DNA from: Bacillota bacterium
GTDB taxonomy: Bacteria; Bacillota; Clostridia; Acetivibrionales; JAKOSZ01
Length of the DNA: 6,691 bases
Reading direction: 5' to 3'
NCBI GenBank assembly: GCA_029776555.1
Contig: JAKOSZ010000250.1
Location: 1-6,691 of the forward strand
The translations under genes and the position numbers were made by a program. Numbering within the stretch: the first letter of the stretch is position 1; each line of letters opens with the position of its first letter. Under the pieces are notes generated by a model that saw nothing but the letters and a program-made list of their open reading frames with translations, was not told where the DNA came from and made no database searches. Shown piece after piece: positions 1 to 5,330 of the stretch.

Positions 1-82
1 AATATTAACACTTATGCGGCGCGACAACAACTTGTCCCGCTTCGCCAAACCGGGGCCCATCATGAGGACCGTTTTTGTCCAA

Positions 83-111
83 TAGATAGTCAGCCGGATA
101 AGTGTTATCAT
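83..111 (+). promoter_or_regulatory. Possible extended -10 promoter for the radical-SAM gene
   Basis: TATCAT at 106-111 matches the -10 consensus at five of six positions and is preceded by TG at 103-104, the extended -10 element. A weak -35-like TAGATA at 83-88 sits 17 bases upstream of the -10 box. Transcription from here would give a leader of about 105 bases containing the palindromes at 162-195. The call rests on consensus matching only; the -35 match is poor and an upstream gene could provide readthrough instead. Confidence 0.28.
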
Positions 112-161
112 ATTCCTGGAGAACCGGAAAGCCCGGGGCGTCCATGTCCCTCAGAAATTAA

Positions 162-195
162 GGGGATTGTTCCCCGGTATACAGGGACAGGTCCC
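162..195. repeat. Two adjacent short G/C palindromes in the radical-SAM leader
   Basis: GGGGATTGTTCCCC (162-175) pairs as a 5-bp stem with a 4-base loop. GGGACAGGTCCC (184-195) pairs as a 5-bp stem with a 2-base spacer. They lie 30-63 bases before the radical-SAM start codon. Their GGGGA/GGGAC cores resemble the GGGGACGG core of the larger array after the same gene (1127-1260), so they may be degenerate members of one palindromic repeat family. That relation is inference from short similarity. Confidence 0.5.
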
Positions 196-224
196 CATGT
201 GTTTATAAAAGAAGGGGAGAGGCA

Positions 225-1127
225 ATGAGGACTATTATCCCCGGATATGTCAGGCTCTACCAGGCCGGTAAACTTGAAAAGCGGGTCAATGCCTTGAAGG
301 AAAAGCTTAAGAACTGCACGGTGTGCCCCCACCGCTGCAGGGTTGACCGGCTGAACAATGAAAAGGGCTTTTGCAGGGCTGGAAGGAATCCGGCAATTGC
401 CAGCTACGGTCCCCATTACGGCGAAGAGCCGGTGCTGGTGGGTACCGGCGGGTCCGGGACAATCTTCTTCAGCTTCTGCACCCTTAAATGCGTTTTCTGC
501 CAGAACTGTGAAATAAGCCAGGGAGGAGAAGGATATGAACTGACAGCCTCCGGTCTTGCCCGGATAATGCTCTCCCTGCAGAGAAAGGGCTGTCACAACA
601 TCAACCTGGTCTCTCCCACCCATTTCGTGCCCCAGATCGTGGAAGCCTTAGCCCTGGCGGTCAGGGAAGGCCTTTCCATCCCGCTGGTGTATAACACCGG
701 TGGCTATGACGCCACCGATACCCTGGAGCTGCTGGAGGGGATAGTTGACATTTACATGCCCGACATCAAGTTCGGCGACAACGAAAAAGCCAGAAAATAC
801 ACCAGGGCAGACCGCTATTGCGACATTGCCAGGGCAGCGGTGAAGGAAATGTACCGGCAGGTGGGCAACCTTGAAACTGAAAAGGGCATTGCCCGTAAAG
901 GCATGCTGATAAGGCACCTGGTAATGCCGGGGAACCTTGCCGATACGGACAGGGTCCTGGAATTTATAGCAAAGGAAATATCAAGAGACGCCTTTGTCAA
1001 CCTGATGGACCAGTATTACCCGGCCCATAAATCTTACTTATTCCCGGAGCTTTCAAGAAGAATAAGCAGGAGCGAATACATGGAAGCCGTCCGCTGTGCA
1101 AGGGAACTGGGGCTGAAAGTGCAGTAG
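225..1127 (+). CDS. Radical SAM protein, PflX / pyruvate formate-lyase-activase-like family (COG1313 type)
   Basis: This 300-residue cytoplasmic protein is a radical SAM enzyme. The signature CX3CX2C is at Cys85, Cys89 and Cys92 (CTLKCVFC) and should bind the [4Fe-4S] cluster that cleaves S-adenosylmethionine. A second cysteine group lies nearer the N-terminus: Cys31-X2-Cys34-X3-Cys38, then Cys50 in GFCRAG. This arrangement is typical of PflX-type homologues of the pyruvate formate-lyase activase and could hold an extra cluster or zinc. Later conserved-looking stretches are VSPTHFVPQI (about 129-138), YNTGGYD (156-162) and MPDIKFGD (178-185). The length fits the family. The ATG at 225 is preceded by a strong purine-rich ribosome site (GGGGAG at 214-219), and the N-terminus fits the family. 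No glycyl-radical partner is visible nearby, so the substrate is unknown. The gene converges on the tRNA-Leu gene, with palindromic repeats between. The family call is firm; the role is not. Confidence 0.92.
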   Translation: MRTIIPGYVRLYQAGKLEKRVNALKEKLKNCTVCPHRCRVDRLNNEKGFCRAGRNPAIASYGPHYGEEPVLVGTGGSGTIFFSFCTLKCVFCQNCEISQGGEGYELTASGLARIMLSLQRKGCHNINLVSPTHFVPQIVEALALAVREGLSIPLVYNTGGYDATDTLELLEGIVDIYMPDIKFGDNEKARKYTRADRYCDIARAAVKEMYRQVGNLETEKGIARKGMLIRHLVMPGNLADTDRVLEFIAKEISRDAFVNLMDQYYPAHKSYLFPELSRRISRSEYMEAVRCARELGLKVQ

Positions 1128-1260
1128 AGCACAAAGAGCACAAGGGGACGGAGCACAAGGGGACGGTTCTTTTGGGAGCACAAGGGGACGGTTATTTTGT
1201 GCTCTCCTGAAGGAGAGCACAAAAGAACCGTCCCCTTGTGTGCCCTTGTGTGTGCTCTCC
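1127..1260. repeat. Palindromic repeat array (GAGCACAAGGGGACGGTT family) with a long hairpin
   Basis: The array begins on the last base of the radical-SAM stop codon. GAGCACAA recurs in direct orientation at 1127, 1136, 1151 and 1176; the last three copies are followed by GGGGACG, and the copies at 1151 and 1176 are 25 bases apart. From about 1178 to 1241 the array forms one large inverted repeat: the arm 1179-1207 pairs with 1212-1240 over 29 positions with a single A/G mismatch (1194 against 1225) and a TGAA loop at 1208-1211. Each unit is itself palindromic at its ends (GAGCACAA with TTGTGCTC). A partial inverted unit follows at about 1243-1260. No T-run follows, so it is not a classic terminator on the + strand, though it could protect a 3' end or block convergent transcription. 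It looks like a REP/BIME-type intergenic element. Confidence 0.85.
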
Positions 1261-1279
1261 TGGGCTGTGAAAACGGATT

Positions 1280-1301
1280 TGGTGTCAAATATGGTGTCAA
1301 A
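1280..1301. repeat. Tandem 10-bp direct repeat next to the tRNA terminator
   Basis: TGGTGTCAAA occurs at 1280-1289 and again at 1292-1301, a 12-base period; on the - strand it reads TTTGACACCA twice. It lies just beyond the tRNA-Leu terminator. Tandem short repeats beside a tRNA 3' end are reminiscent of arm-type binding sites of tyrosine integrases, but no integrase is present in the window. The embedded TTGACA matches a -35 box, but I see no matching -10 box at the right distance. Confidence 0.6.
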
Positions 1302-1305
1302 CAGT

Positions 1306-1337
1306 AAAAATGGGTTTCAGGAAAAATCCCGAAACCC
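1306..1337 (-). terminator. Rho-independent terminator of the tRNA-Leu gene
   Basis: On the - strand, GGGTTTCGGGA pairs with TCCTGAAACCC as an 11-bp stem (one G-U pair) around a TTTT loop, and the hairpin is followed by ATTTTT. In window coordinates the arms are 1312-1322 and 1327-1337, and the T-run corresponds to 1306-1310. It starts one base after the encoded CCA end of the tRNA, so transcript termination and 3' maturation are tightly coupled. The + strand has no T-run after the same hairpin, so it should act on the tRNA transcript only. Confidence 0.9.
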
Positions 1338-1338
1338 C

Positions 1339-1425
1339 TGGTGCCGAAGGCGGGACTTGAACCCGCACGGTATTGCTACCGCTGGATTTTGAGTCCAGTG
1401 CGTCTGCCAATTCCACCACTTCGGC
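1339..1425 (-). tRNA. tRNA-Leu, anticodon CAA
   Basis: The - strand reads as a complete 87-base class II tRNA with the CCA end encoded (1339-1341). The 7-bp acceptor stem GCCGAAG pairs with CTTCGGC. The anticodon stem CTGGA/TCCAG encloses the loop CTCAAAA, which places the anticodon CAA at 1389-1391; it decodes UUG leucine codons. The long variable arm (CGGTAGCAATACCG) is expected for leucine. The T arm GCGGGTTCAAGTCCCGC carries the invariant GTTCAAG. A promoter lies 18 bases upstream and a terminator follows at once, so it looks like a single-gene transcription unit. It sits after the flagellar operon, on the same strand. Confidence 0.97.
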
Positions 1426-1442
1426 ATTAAGCCGCCCATATT

Positions 1443-1471
1443 ATATTAGCATACAATCAGTGTGCTTTCAA
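1443..1471 (-). promoter_or_regulatory. Sigma-A-type promoter of tRNA-Leu
   Basis: On the - strand a -35 box TTGAAA (1466-1471) is followed, after exactly 17 bases, by a -10 box TAATAT (1443-1448) with an extended TG at the -15/-14 position. The expected start of transcription is around 1436, about ten bases before the mature tRNA 5' end at 1425. The spacing, the boxes and the extended -10 agree with a strong housekeeping promoter and separate the tRNA from the flagellar operon that ends at 1515. Confidence 0.8.
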
Positions 1472-1514
1472 GACATTTTGCAAAGGAGCCAAACCATCGC
1501 TTAACATGCAGGGG

Positions 1515-2078
1515 TCAGACCGCCGCGTCTCCTGACAGGCGGTTCATTTCCAGGACCAGCTGCACTTCCCCCTTGCCTATGTTCATATGCCGGGCTATTT
1601 CGGTCTCATCAAGCCCCTTCTTTGACAGCATAAGCACTTCCTTAAACCTGCCGTTGGCGGGAATCACCTTCCCGTTGGCCGAAGCCGCCTTCTCGCCGGC
1701 AGCCGGATTCGCCGCCGCGTATTCGGTCTTTGAGCCCTCTTCCTCTCTGTCCCCGTTCCGGCCTTTTTCCAAAGCGGACATCTCCATGATTTCCCGCTTT
1801 TTCCTGGGCTTTGCCGGCTCCTTCTTATTTGCCTCTTCCAGCGCTAAGAACAGCTCCTCCTTCTTTTTTTCAACCGTGGCCACCACGAAGTCGGAAAGCT
1901 TATTGAGCTCCTCAATCATCTGCTCGGCTTCCAGAACTATTTCCGCCAATTCCCTCTTCTTTTCCTCAATCTGCTTTTCGAAGTATGCGAACTTCTTTCG
2001 GTCGTATAAAAGCAACAGGAAGGAAGAAAGCAGGAAAAGCATGCTCAAAAATGCGATGGCGTAATAAAACTGGCTCAC
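1515..2078 (-). CDS. SwrB-like membrane-anchored protein (DUF6115/DUF2802 type), flagellar operon
   Basis: This 187-residue protein has a hydrophobic N-terminal segment (about residues 4-25) that should anchor it in the membrane with the rest in the cytoplasm. A charged coiled-coil stretch (about 28-85) and a low-complexity Ala/Glu/Lys linker (about 86-142) follow. A C-terminal helix-turn-helix-like module (about 143-181, with KKGLDETEIARHMNIGKGEV) ends the protein. This layout and its position last in a che-sigD operon match SwrB of B. subtilis, which promotes flagellar basal-body assembly; the function is inferred from layout and position. The start is GTG at 2078 with GAGGGG nine bases upstream. 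The 64-base gap before it is the longest among the last three genes. The stop codon lies inside a short palindrome (GGTCTGACC). DNA binding by the C-terminal module cannot be excluded. Confidence 0.8.
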   Translation of the reverse strand: MSQFYYAIAFLSMLFLLSSFLLLLYDRKKFAYFEKQIEEKKRELAEIVLEAEQMIEELNKLSDFVVATVEKKKEELFLALEEANKKEPAKPRKKREIMEMSALEKGRNGDREEEGSKTEYAAANPAAGEKAASANGKVIPANGRFKEVLMLSKKGLDETEIARHMNIGKGEVQLVLEMNRLSGDAAV

Positions 2079-2142
2079 CTGTCAACACCCCTCTTTTCTT
2101 GTTTTATCTTTTGTAATCCTAACGCCGGTAATGGCGGCACTA

Positions 2143-2454
2143 TCATATCTTTACGTCTATTATGTTTCCCGGCTCGCCTTTCTCCTTCTTTCCTTCAATG
2201 CCGTACGTCCCCTTTTTCCGCTTCCTTTCCTCGTATTCCCTTCTTCTTCTGCCTCCCTGATCCTCTCTCATTTCAACCTTCTGGGCCTGCTCCCGGGAAG
2301 AAACCTGCCTTAGCCTGTTTTCCACTTCCTGTTTAACAGAAGCGGTTTGCTGCTGAAGGACTACGAAATTCCTGGATTGCTCCTCGTTAATTATCCTCGA
2401 GACCTCGGTGGTTTTAGGGATAACCACCTGGAAATCCAACGGTTTAACCGCCAT
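2143..2454 (-). CDS. Small charged protein of the flagellar operon, function unknown
   Basis: I do not recognise a named function for this 103-residue protein. It has no signal peptide or membrane segment. The N-terminus (MAVKPLDFQVVIPKTTEV) looks ordered, residues about 20-60 are Gln/Glu/Val-rich and probably coiled-coil, and residues about 65-95 are an Arg/Lys/Glu-rich, likely disordered stretch. The chain ends in a hydrophobic GNIIDVKI. The start is ATG at 2454 with GAGGG close upstream and a further AAAGGA; it begins 42 bases after the fapA-like stop. Its place between fapA and the SwrB-like gene, and its clean frame on the operon strand, support a real gene and suggest a flagellar accessory role, perhaps as a partner of a neighbour. 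Ordered ends with a charged middle could suit an adaptor or chaperone, but that is speculation. Confidence 0.75.
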   Translation of the reverse strand: MAVKPLDFQVVIPKTTEVSRIINEEQSRNFVVLQQQTASVKQEVENRLRQVSSREQAQKVEMREDQGGRRRREYEERKRKKGTYGIEGKKEKGEPGNIIDVKI

Positions 2455-2479
2455 AAACCCTCTATCCTTTCAAAATTAT

Positions 2480-2495
2480 ACCGGCAGAGCCCGGT
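2480..2495 (-). other. Small hairpin between the fapA-like gene and the 103-residue gene
   Basis: Directly after the fapA-like stop codon the - strand reads ACCGG, a GCTCTG loop, then CCGGT, followed by ATAATTTTG. A 5-bp stem with an interrupted T-run is too weak for an efficient terminator, but it could trim expression of the last two operon genes or define an mRNA end. Confidence 0.3.
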
Positions 2496-2496
2496 T

Positions 2497-4140
2497 TCAG
2501 CGCCTGTCCAACGGGCCGACTTTTATATCTGCTCCTTCCCTGTAAAGAGTACAGTAATGCAGTTTTTCCTTCACATAAATCGTGCAGTTGCCTATTACCA
2601 CCTTGGTGCCGGGATAAATGCAGTCATAAACCCTTATCTTGCCAAGGGTGTCCTGCTGCAGCTTGCCTTCAATGCTTTCCATTTCCGCCTTAAGCTCTTC
2701 CAGCCTCACCGTGTAGTGCTCCATGGTCCTCCTGCTTTTTTCATAGATTTCCTCCTTTTCCTGAGTAAGAAGGCCGGATGCCTTAAGCCTTTCCAGGAGT
2801 GTCACCGCCTGTTTTGCCTTTATTAAACTGTTTTCAGAGGCGATAATCTCGTCCCTTATTGCTTTATGCCTCTCTCTCAGGGTCGGGTCCACCCCCACTT
2901 CTATTTCACTGGTAGTGGACATCTCGGAACCTATCACCTTTGCTATAATCTCCTTACCCACTTTACAGCTGCCTCCGACCAGCAGGCCTTTTCTCCCGGA
3001 AAGCTCCAGGACGTTGCCGCATTTCACATTGCTGTGCATTATGGCCTCAGCCCTGATATCGTCCCTGGCTTCCACGGTGCTGTGTTCTATATACCGGGCA
3101 GTTATGCTGCCCCCGCTGATCAGAACGCCTTTCCCCAGCCCCTGTATGCCTCTTCTTAAAATGATATCTCCTTCCGCCTTAATAACTGCCCCCTCTACAA
3201 CTCCCCACACTTCCACGTTTCCTCCGGCCTCGATGGTAAAGCCGGACAGGACATTGCCCCTTACAAGCACATTCCCGACAAAGTAGATATTTCCGGTGGA
3301 GTTGTCAACGTCGGCAGGAACCTCGTAGGTTGAGAAGACATTGACCTTCCCGTTGCTGAACATTACCTGCCCGTCAACCGCCGCAAAGAGGGCCAGCCCG
3401 TCTTCAGACACCACTACGTTCTTCCCCTTGGGGATAACTGCCGGTTTCCCGTCTACAGGTGCCACATCGGCGCCGGTAACCGTTTTTCCGGGTACCCCCC
3501 GGGTAGGAGGAATTATGTTGCAGAGCTTTTGTCCTTTTACCACGTTTTCTATGAGGTTAAGTTCCCTGTAGTCCACCCTTCCGTCTTCACGTATAACCGG
3601 CTTCTTTTCACTTTTCATGTCAAACAGGTATTCTATACTGCCGCTTTTGCCGTTCTCGGGCCTCAGTCCCTCCGCTGCCGTGACCATTTCATTGTAGACC
3701 GGAGAACTGGCCAAAGCGTTTATTGCGGATTCTTTAATGCCGAAAACCACGCCCTCGCTTTTAAGCGCATCCATCAGCTCCCCGGCCGTAAGGCTCCTTC
3801 CTCCCCCTTCCGGAGGAGTCAGGATGATTTGTGCCAGCATTTTATCCTGTGAAATAACTACTTTGGCCGCAGCGTCGACTTTGGCCTCCTCTTGCGGCTC
3901 CGCGATGAGTACGGGAGTACCGTCGGCTTTTTTAACGGCCTCTTCCACCGCAGTTTTGTTAAAATTGGTAATCCTTTTTCTTGCTATCGTGTTCAATACT
4001 TCATTGGGGTCGGCTCTCCTGATATTCTCCACAGGCGGAAATACGGTGAGGTAAACGCCGTCTTCAAGGTACTCCAGCTTGAACAAACCGTTCTTTTTAC
4101 CGTTTACAGCTTTATCCCCCAGCAACTCCTGATCCCTCAC
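2497..4140 (-). CDS. fapA: FapA / DUF342 family polymer-forming flagellar assembly protein A
   Basis: This 547-residue cytoplasmic protein has the layout of the FapA (DUF342) family. After a short N-terminal region with EDGVYLTVFPP (26-36), the FapA domain spans about 99-265 and includes the typical PPTRGVPGKTVTG (211-223). A right-handed beta-helix of Gly/Val-rich repeats follows (about 275-415, for example GNVEVWGVVEGAVIKAEGDI), then a long coiled coil (about 420-496) and a short beta-rich end. In Vibrio a FapA homologue is linked to flagellar assembly and polar localisation; in Clostridia the gene often sits beside sigD, as here. The mapped start is GTG at 4140, which follows an in-frame TAA and has no well-placed ribosome site; TTG at 4125, with AGGGA seven bases upstream, is an equally plausible start that would shorten the protein by five residues. 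It follows sigD after nine bases. Confidence 0.9.
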   Translation of the reverse strand: MRDQELLGDKAVNGKKNGLFKLEYLEDGVYLTVFPPVENIRRADPNEVLNTIARKRITNFNKTAVEEAVKKADGTPVLIAEPQEEAKVDAAAKVVISQDKMLAQIILTPPEGGGRSLTAGELMDALKSEGVVFGIKESAINALASSPVYNEMVTAAEGLRPENGKSGSIEYLFDMKSEKKPVIREDGRVDYRELNLIENVVKGQKLCNIIPPTRGVPGKTVTGADVAPVDGKPAVIPKGKNVVVSEDGLALFAAVDGQVMFSNGKVNVFSTYEVPADVDNSTGNIYFVGNVLVRGNVLSGFTIEAGGNVEVWGVVEGAVIKAEGDIILRRGIQGLGKGVLISGGSITARYIEHSTVEARDDIRAEAIMHSNVKCGNVLELSGRKGLLVGGSCKVGKEIIAKVIGSEMSTTSEIEVGVDPTLRERHKAIRDEIIASENSLIKAKQAVTLLERLKASGLLTQEKEEIYEKSRRTMEHYTVRLEELKAEMESIEGKLQQDTLGKIRVYDCIYPGTKVVIGNCTIYVKEKLHYCTLYREGADIKVGPLDRR

Positions 4141-4149
4141 TTAATTTTA

Positions 4150-4920
4150 TTATTCACCCATTAAGGCTTTGTGCCTGGTCAGTTTTCCTCTTAACCGAAG
4201 TATGGCCTTCGTATGAAGCTGTGAAATCCTTGATTCTGAAACCTTCATTATGGCGCTGATCTCCTTGAGGGTCAATTCTTCAAAATAGTACAGGGAAATT
4301 ACTGTCCTCTCTTTTTCAGGAAGCTTGTCTATGGCGTCAGCCAGTACTTCCTTTAATTCTATCAATTCGACGTAGTTTTCAGGCTTATCCTCCCTGGCCG
4401 TGGTCAAAATGTCTTTTCCAAGCTCGTAGTTTTGCTCCAGAAACTCTTCCAGGGATATAACGGAGCTTAAATTCACTTCATTGAGCAGTTTGTAAAACTC
4501 GTCCAAAGACATTCCCAGCTTTTCGGCAACCTCTCTGTCCGACGGCGGGTACCCCAGCTCCCTCTCCAGTTCGCTATATAGCTTTTCCAGTTCCTTGCTC
4601 TTTTGCCTCAGGGACCTGGGCACCCAGTCCATTTTTCTGATGCTGTCTATTATTGCTCCCCTTATTCTGAGGGAGGCATAGGTTTCAAACTTTACCCCTT
4701 TATTAATATCGAATTTATCAATGGCGTCAATTAAGCCAAATATTCCATAACTTACCAGGTCGTCGTACTCCACATTGGCCCCGAAATACACCCTCAACCT
4801 GCCGGCTATGTACTTTACCAGGTGCGAGTACTCCAGGATGAGCTTTTTCCTCAATTCCGGCCTCTTGTCCTCGCTGTACTTTTTCCACAGATTCAGCTGT
4901 TTTGCGTTGGAAGAATTCAT
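4150..4920 (-). CDS. fliA: RNA polymerase sigma factor FliA/SigD (sigma-28, motility)
   Basis: This sigma-70 family protein (256 residues from the chosen start; B. subtilis SigD has 254) directs RNA polymerase to flagellin, motor and chemotaxis promoters. Region 2 lies at about 26-98 and contains DDLVSYGIFGLIDAIDKFD and then FETYASLRIRGAIIDSIRKM, hallmarks of the FliA/WhiG group. Region 3 (about 102-165) has ELGYPPSDREVAEKLGMS. Region 4 (about 190-245) carries the -35-binding helix-turn-helix LTLKEISAIMKVSESRISQL. No region 1.1 is present, as usual for this group. I chose ATG at 4920 because GGGGGG lies five bases before it. An in-frame ATG at 4935 would add MWGVE and overlap the previous stop as TAATG, but its upstream sequence is a poor ribosome site. 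An anti-sigma factor FlgM is not in the window. Confidence 0.95.
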   Translation of the reverse strand: MNSSNAKQLNLWKKYSEDKRPELRKKLILEYSHLVKYIAGRLRVYFGANVEYDDLVSYGIFGLIDAIDKFDINKGVKFETYASLRIRGAIIDSIRKMDWVPRSLRQKSKELEKLYSELERELGYPPSDREVAEKLGMSLDEFYKLLNEVNLSSVISLEEFLEQNYELGKDILTTAREDKPENYVELIELKEVLADAIDKLPEKERTVISLYYFEELTLKEISAIMKVSESRISQLHTKAILRLRGKLTRHKALMGE

Positions 4921-4931
4921 TTCAACCCCCC
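4921..4931 (-). promoter_or_regulatory. Ribosome binding site that decides the sigD start
   Basis: On the - strand GGGGGG (4926-4931) precedes the ATG at 4920 by TTGAA. The run lies inside the codons that a start at 4935 would use, which favours the shorter protein. Translation may still be coupled to the upstream gene, whose TAA overlaps the earlier ATG. Confidence 0.6.
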
Positions 4932-4934
4932 ACA

Positions 4935-5318
4935 TTACTCTTTGGTATATTCACTGCCGGCCATTAGCTGTGATGACAGCGGCCTGAATTCATTGTCTTC
5001 CGTTTGGTTTCTCTCCTTTCCCGCGCTTAAGGCGGCCTCCCCTTTTATCCCATCCTCATCATTGCTTTCAAGGCTGTTTTTGTCCTTTTCATTCAAGGGC
5101 TCCTCTTGCCCTTTCCTTTCCCTGCTTTCTTCCATTTCTTTGACGATACCTGAAAGCAATGCCCTTGCAAAAAGCCCAAGAATATAGAATATCACCATGT
5201 ATGTCCCGATTCTCAAGTACACCTTTTTTGGTTCACAACCCAGCGCAATGCTTGCAATTCCTGCCGCAATTCCCGCCAAAATACCGAGTATAACCGGAAG
5301 TTTAACAAAGTATTCCAT
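4935..5318 (-). CDS. Small two-helix membrane protein between cheD and sigD, function unknown
   Basis: This 127-residue protein has two hydrophobic segments: about residues 7-27 (LPVILGILAGIAAGIASIALG) read as two halves of one Gly/Ala-rich helix, and about 37-58 (GTYMVIFYILGLFARALL). The connecting loop carries the basic EPKKVYLR, and the remaining about 68 residues form a hydrophilic, mostly acidic, likely disordered tail. A helical hairpin with the tail in the cytoplasm is the simplest topology. The start ATG at 5318 is preceded by AGGGG overlapping the cheD stop, 12 bases downstream of cheD, and its TAA stop overlaps an in-frame ATG of sigD. The tight spacing argues for a real operon member. 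I recognise no named family or catalytic motif; a motility or membrane-localisation role follows from context only. Confidence 0.8.
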   Translation of the reverse strand: MEYFVKLPVILGILAGIAAGIASIALGCEPKKVYLRIGTYMVIFYILGLFARALLSGIVKEMEESRERKGQEEPLNEKDKNSLESNDEDGIKGEAALSAGKERNQTEDNEFRPLSSQLMAGSEYTKE

Positions 5319-5330
5319 CCCGACGCCCCT

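Larger units (their letters stand above)
1..224. other. Leader region upstream of the radical-SAM gene; no established gene
   Basis: No gene can be supported with confidence here. One + strand frame is open from base 2 to a TAG at 83-85 and would end in RFAKPGPIMRTVFVQ. It has fairly high third-position GC and ordinary residue composition, so it could be the C-terminal tail of a gene cut by the window edge, but I do not recognise it. A second + strand frame is open from base 1 to a TGA at 226-228 that overlaps the next start codon. Its low third-position GC and its richness in Cys, His, Pro and Gln make it look like chance. The region also holds a 10-bp inverted repeat (6-15 with 98-107), a possible promoter near 83-111 and two short G/C palindromes at 162-195. 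Confidence 0.45.

Noticed and set aside
1..228. Open + strand frame from base 1 to a TGA that overlaps the radical-SAM start codon (ATGA)
   Set aside because: The overlap is suggestive, but third-position GC is low compared with neighbouring genes, the composition (Cys, His, Pro, Gln) is unlike a folded protein, and the frame runs through palindromic repeats.
108..623. 171-residue open frame on the - strand across the leader and the radical-SAM gene
   Set aside because: It lies antisense to a clear radical-SAM gene with an intact CX3CX2C motif and shows no recognisable domain.
1127..1260. CRISPR array
   Set aside because: Repeats are inverted as well as direct, there are no unique spacers of constant length, and no cas gene is present.
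1034..1300. 88-residue - strand frame across the repeat array
   Set aside because: It is made largely of translated palindromic repeat and overlaps the 3' end of the radical-SAM gene.
1462..2064. 200-residue open frame on the + strand opposite the SwrB-like gene
   Set aside because: It is a Ser/Phe-rich shadow of the Glu/Lys-rich coding strand and crosses the end of the real gene.
2347..4164. Several + strand open frames opposite the fapA-like gene
   Set aside because: The - strand frame is continuous for 547 residues with FapA, beta-helix and coiled-coil structure; the + strand frames overlap each other and lack domains.
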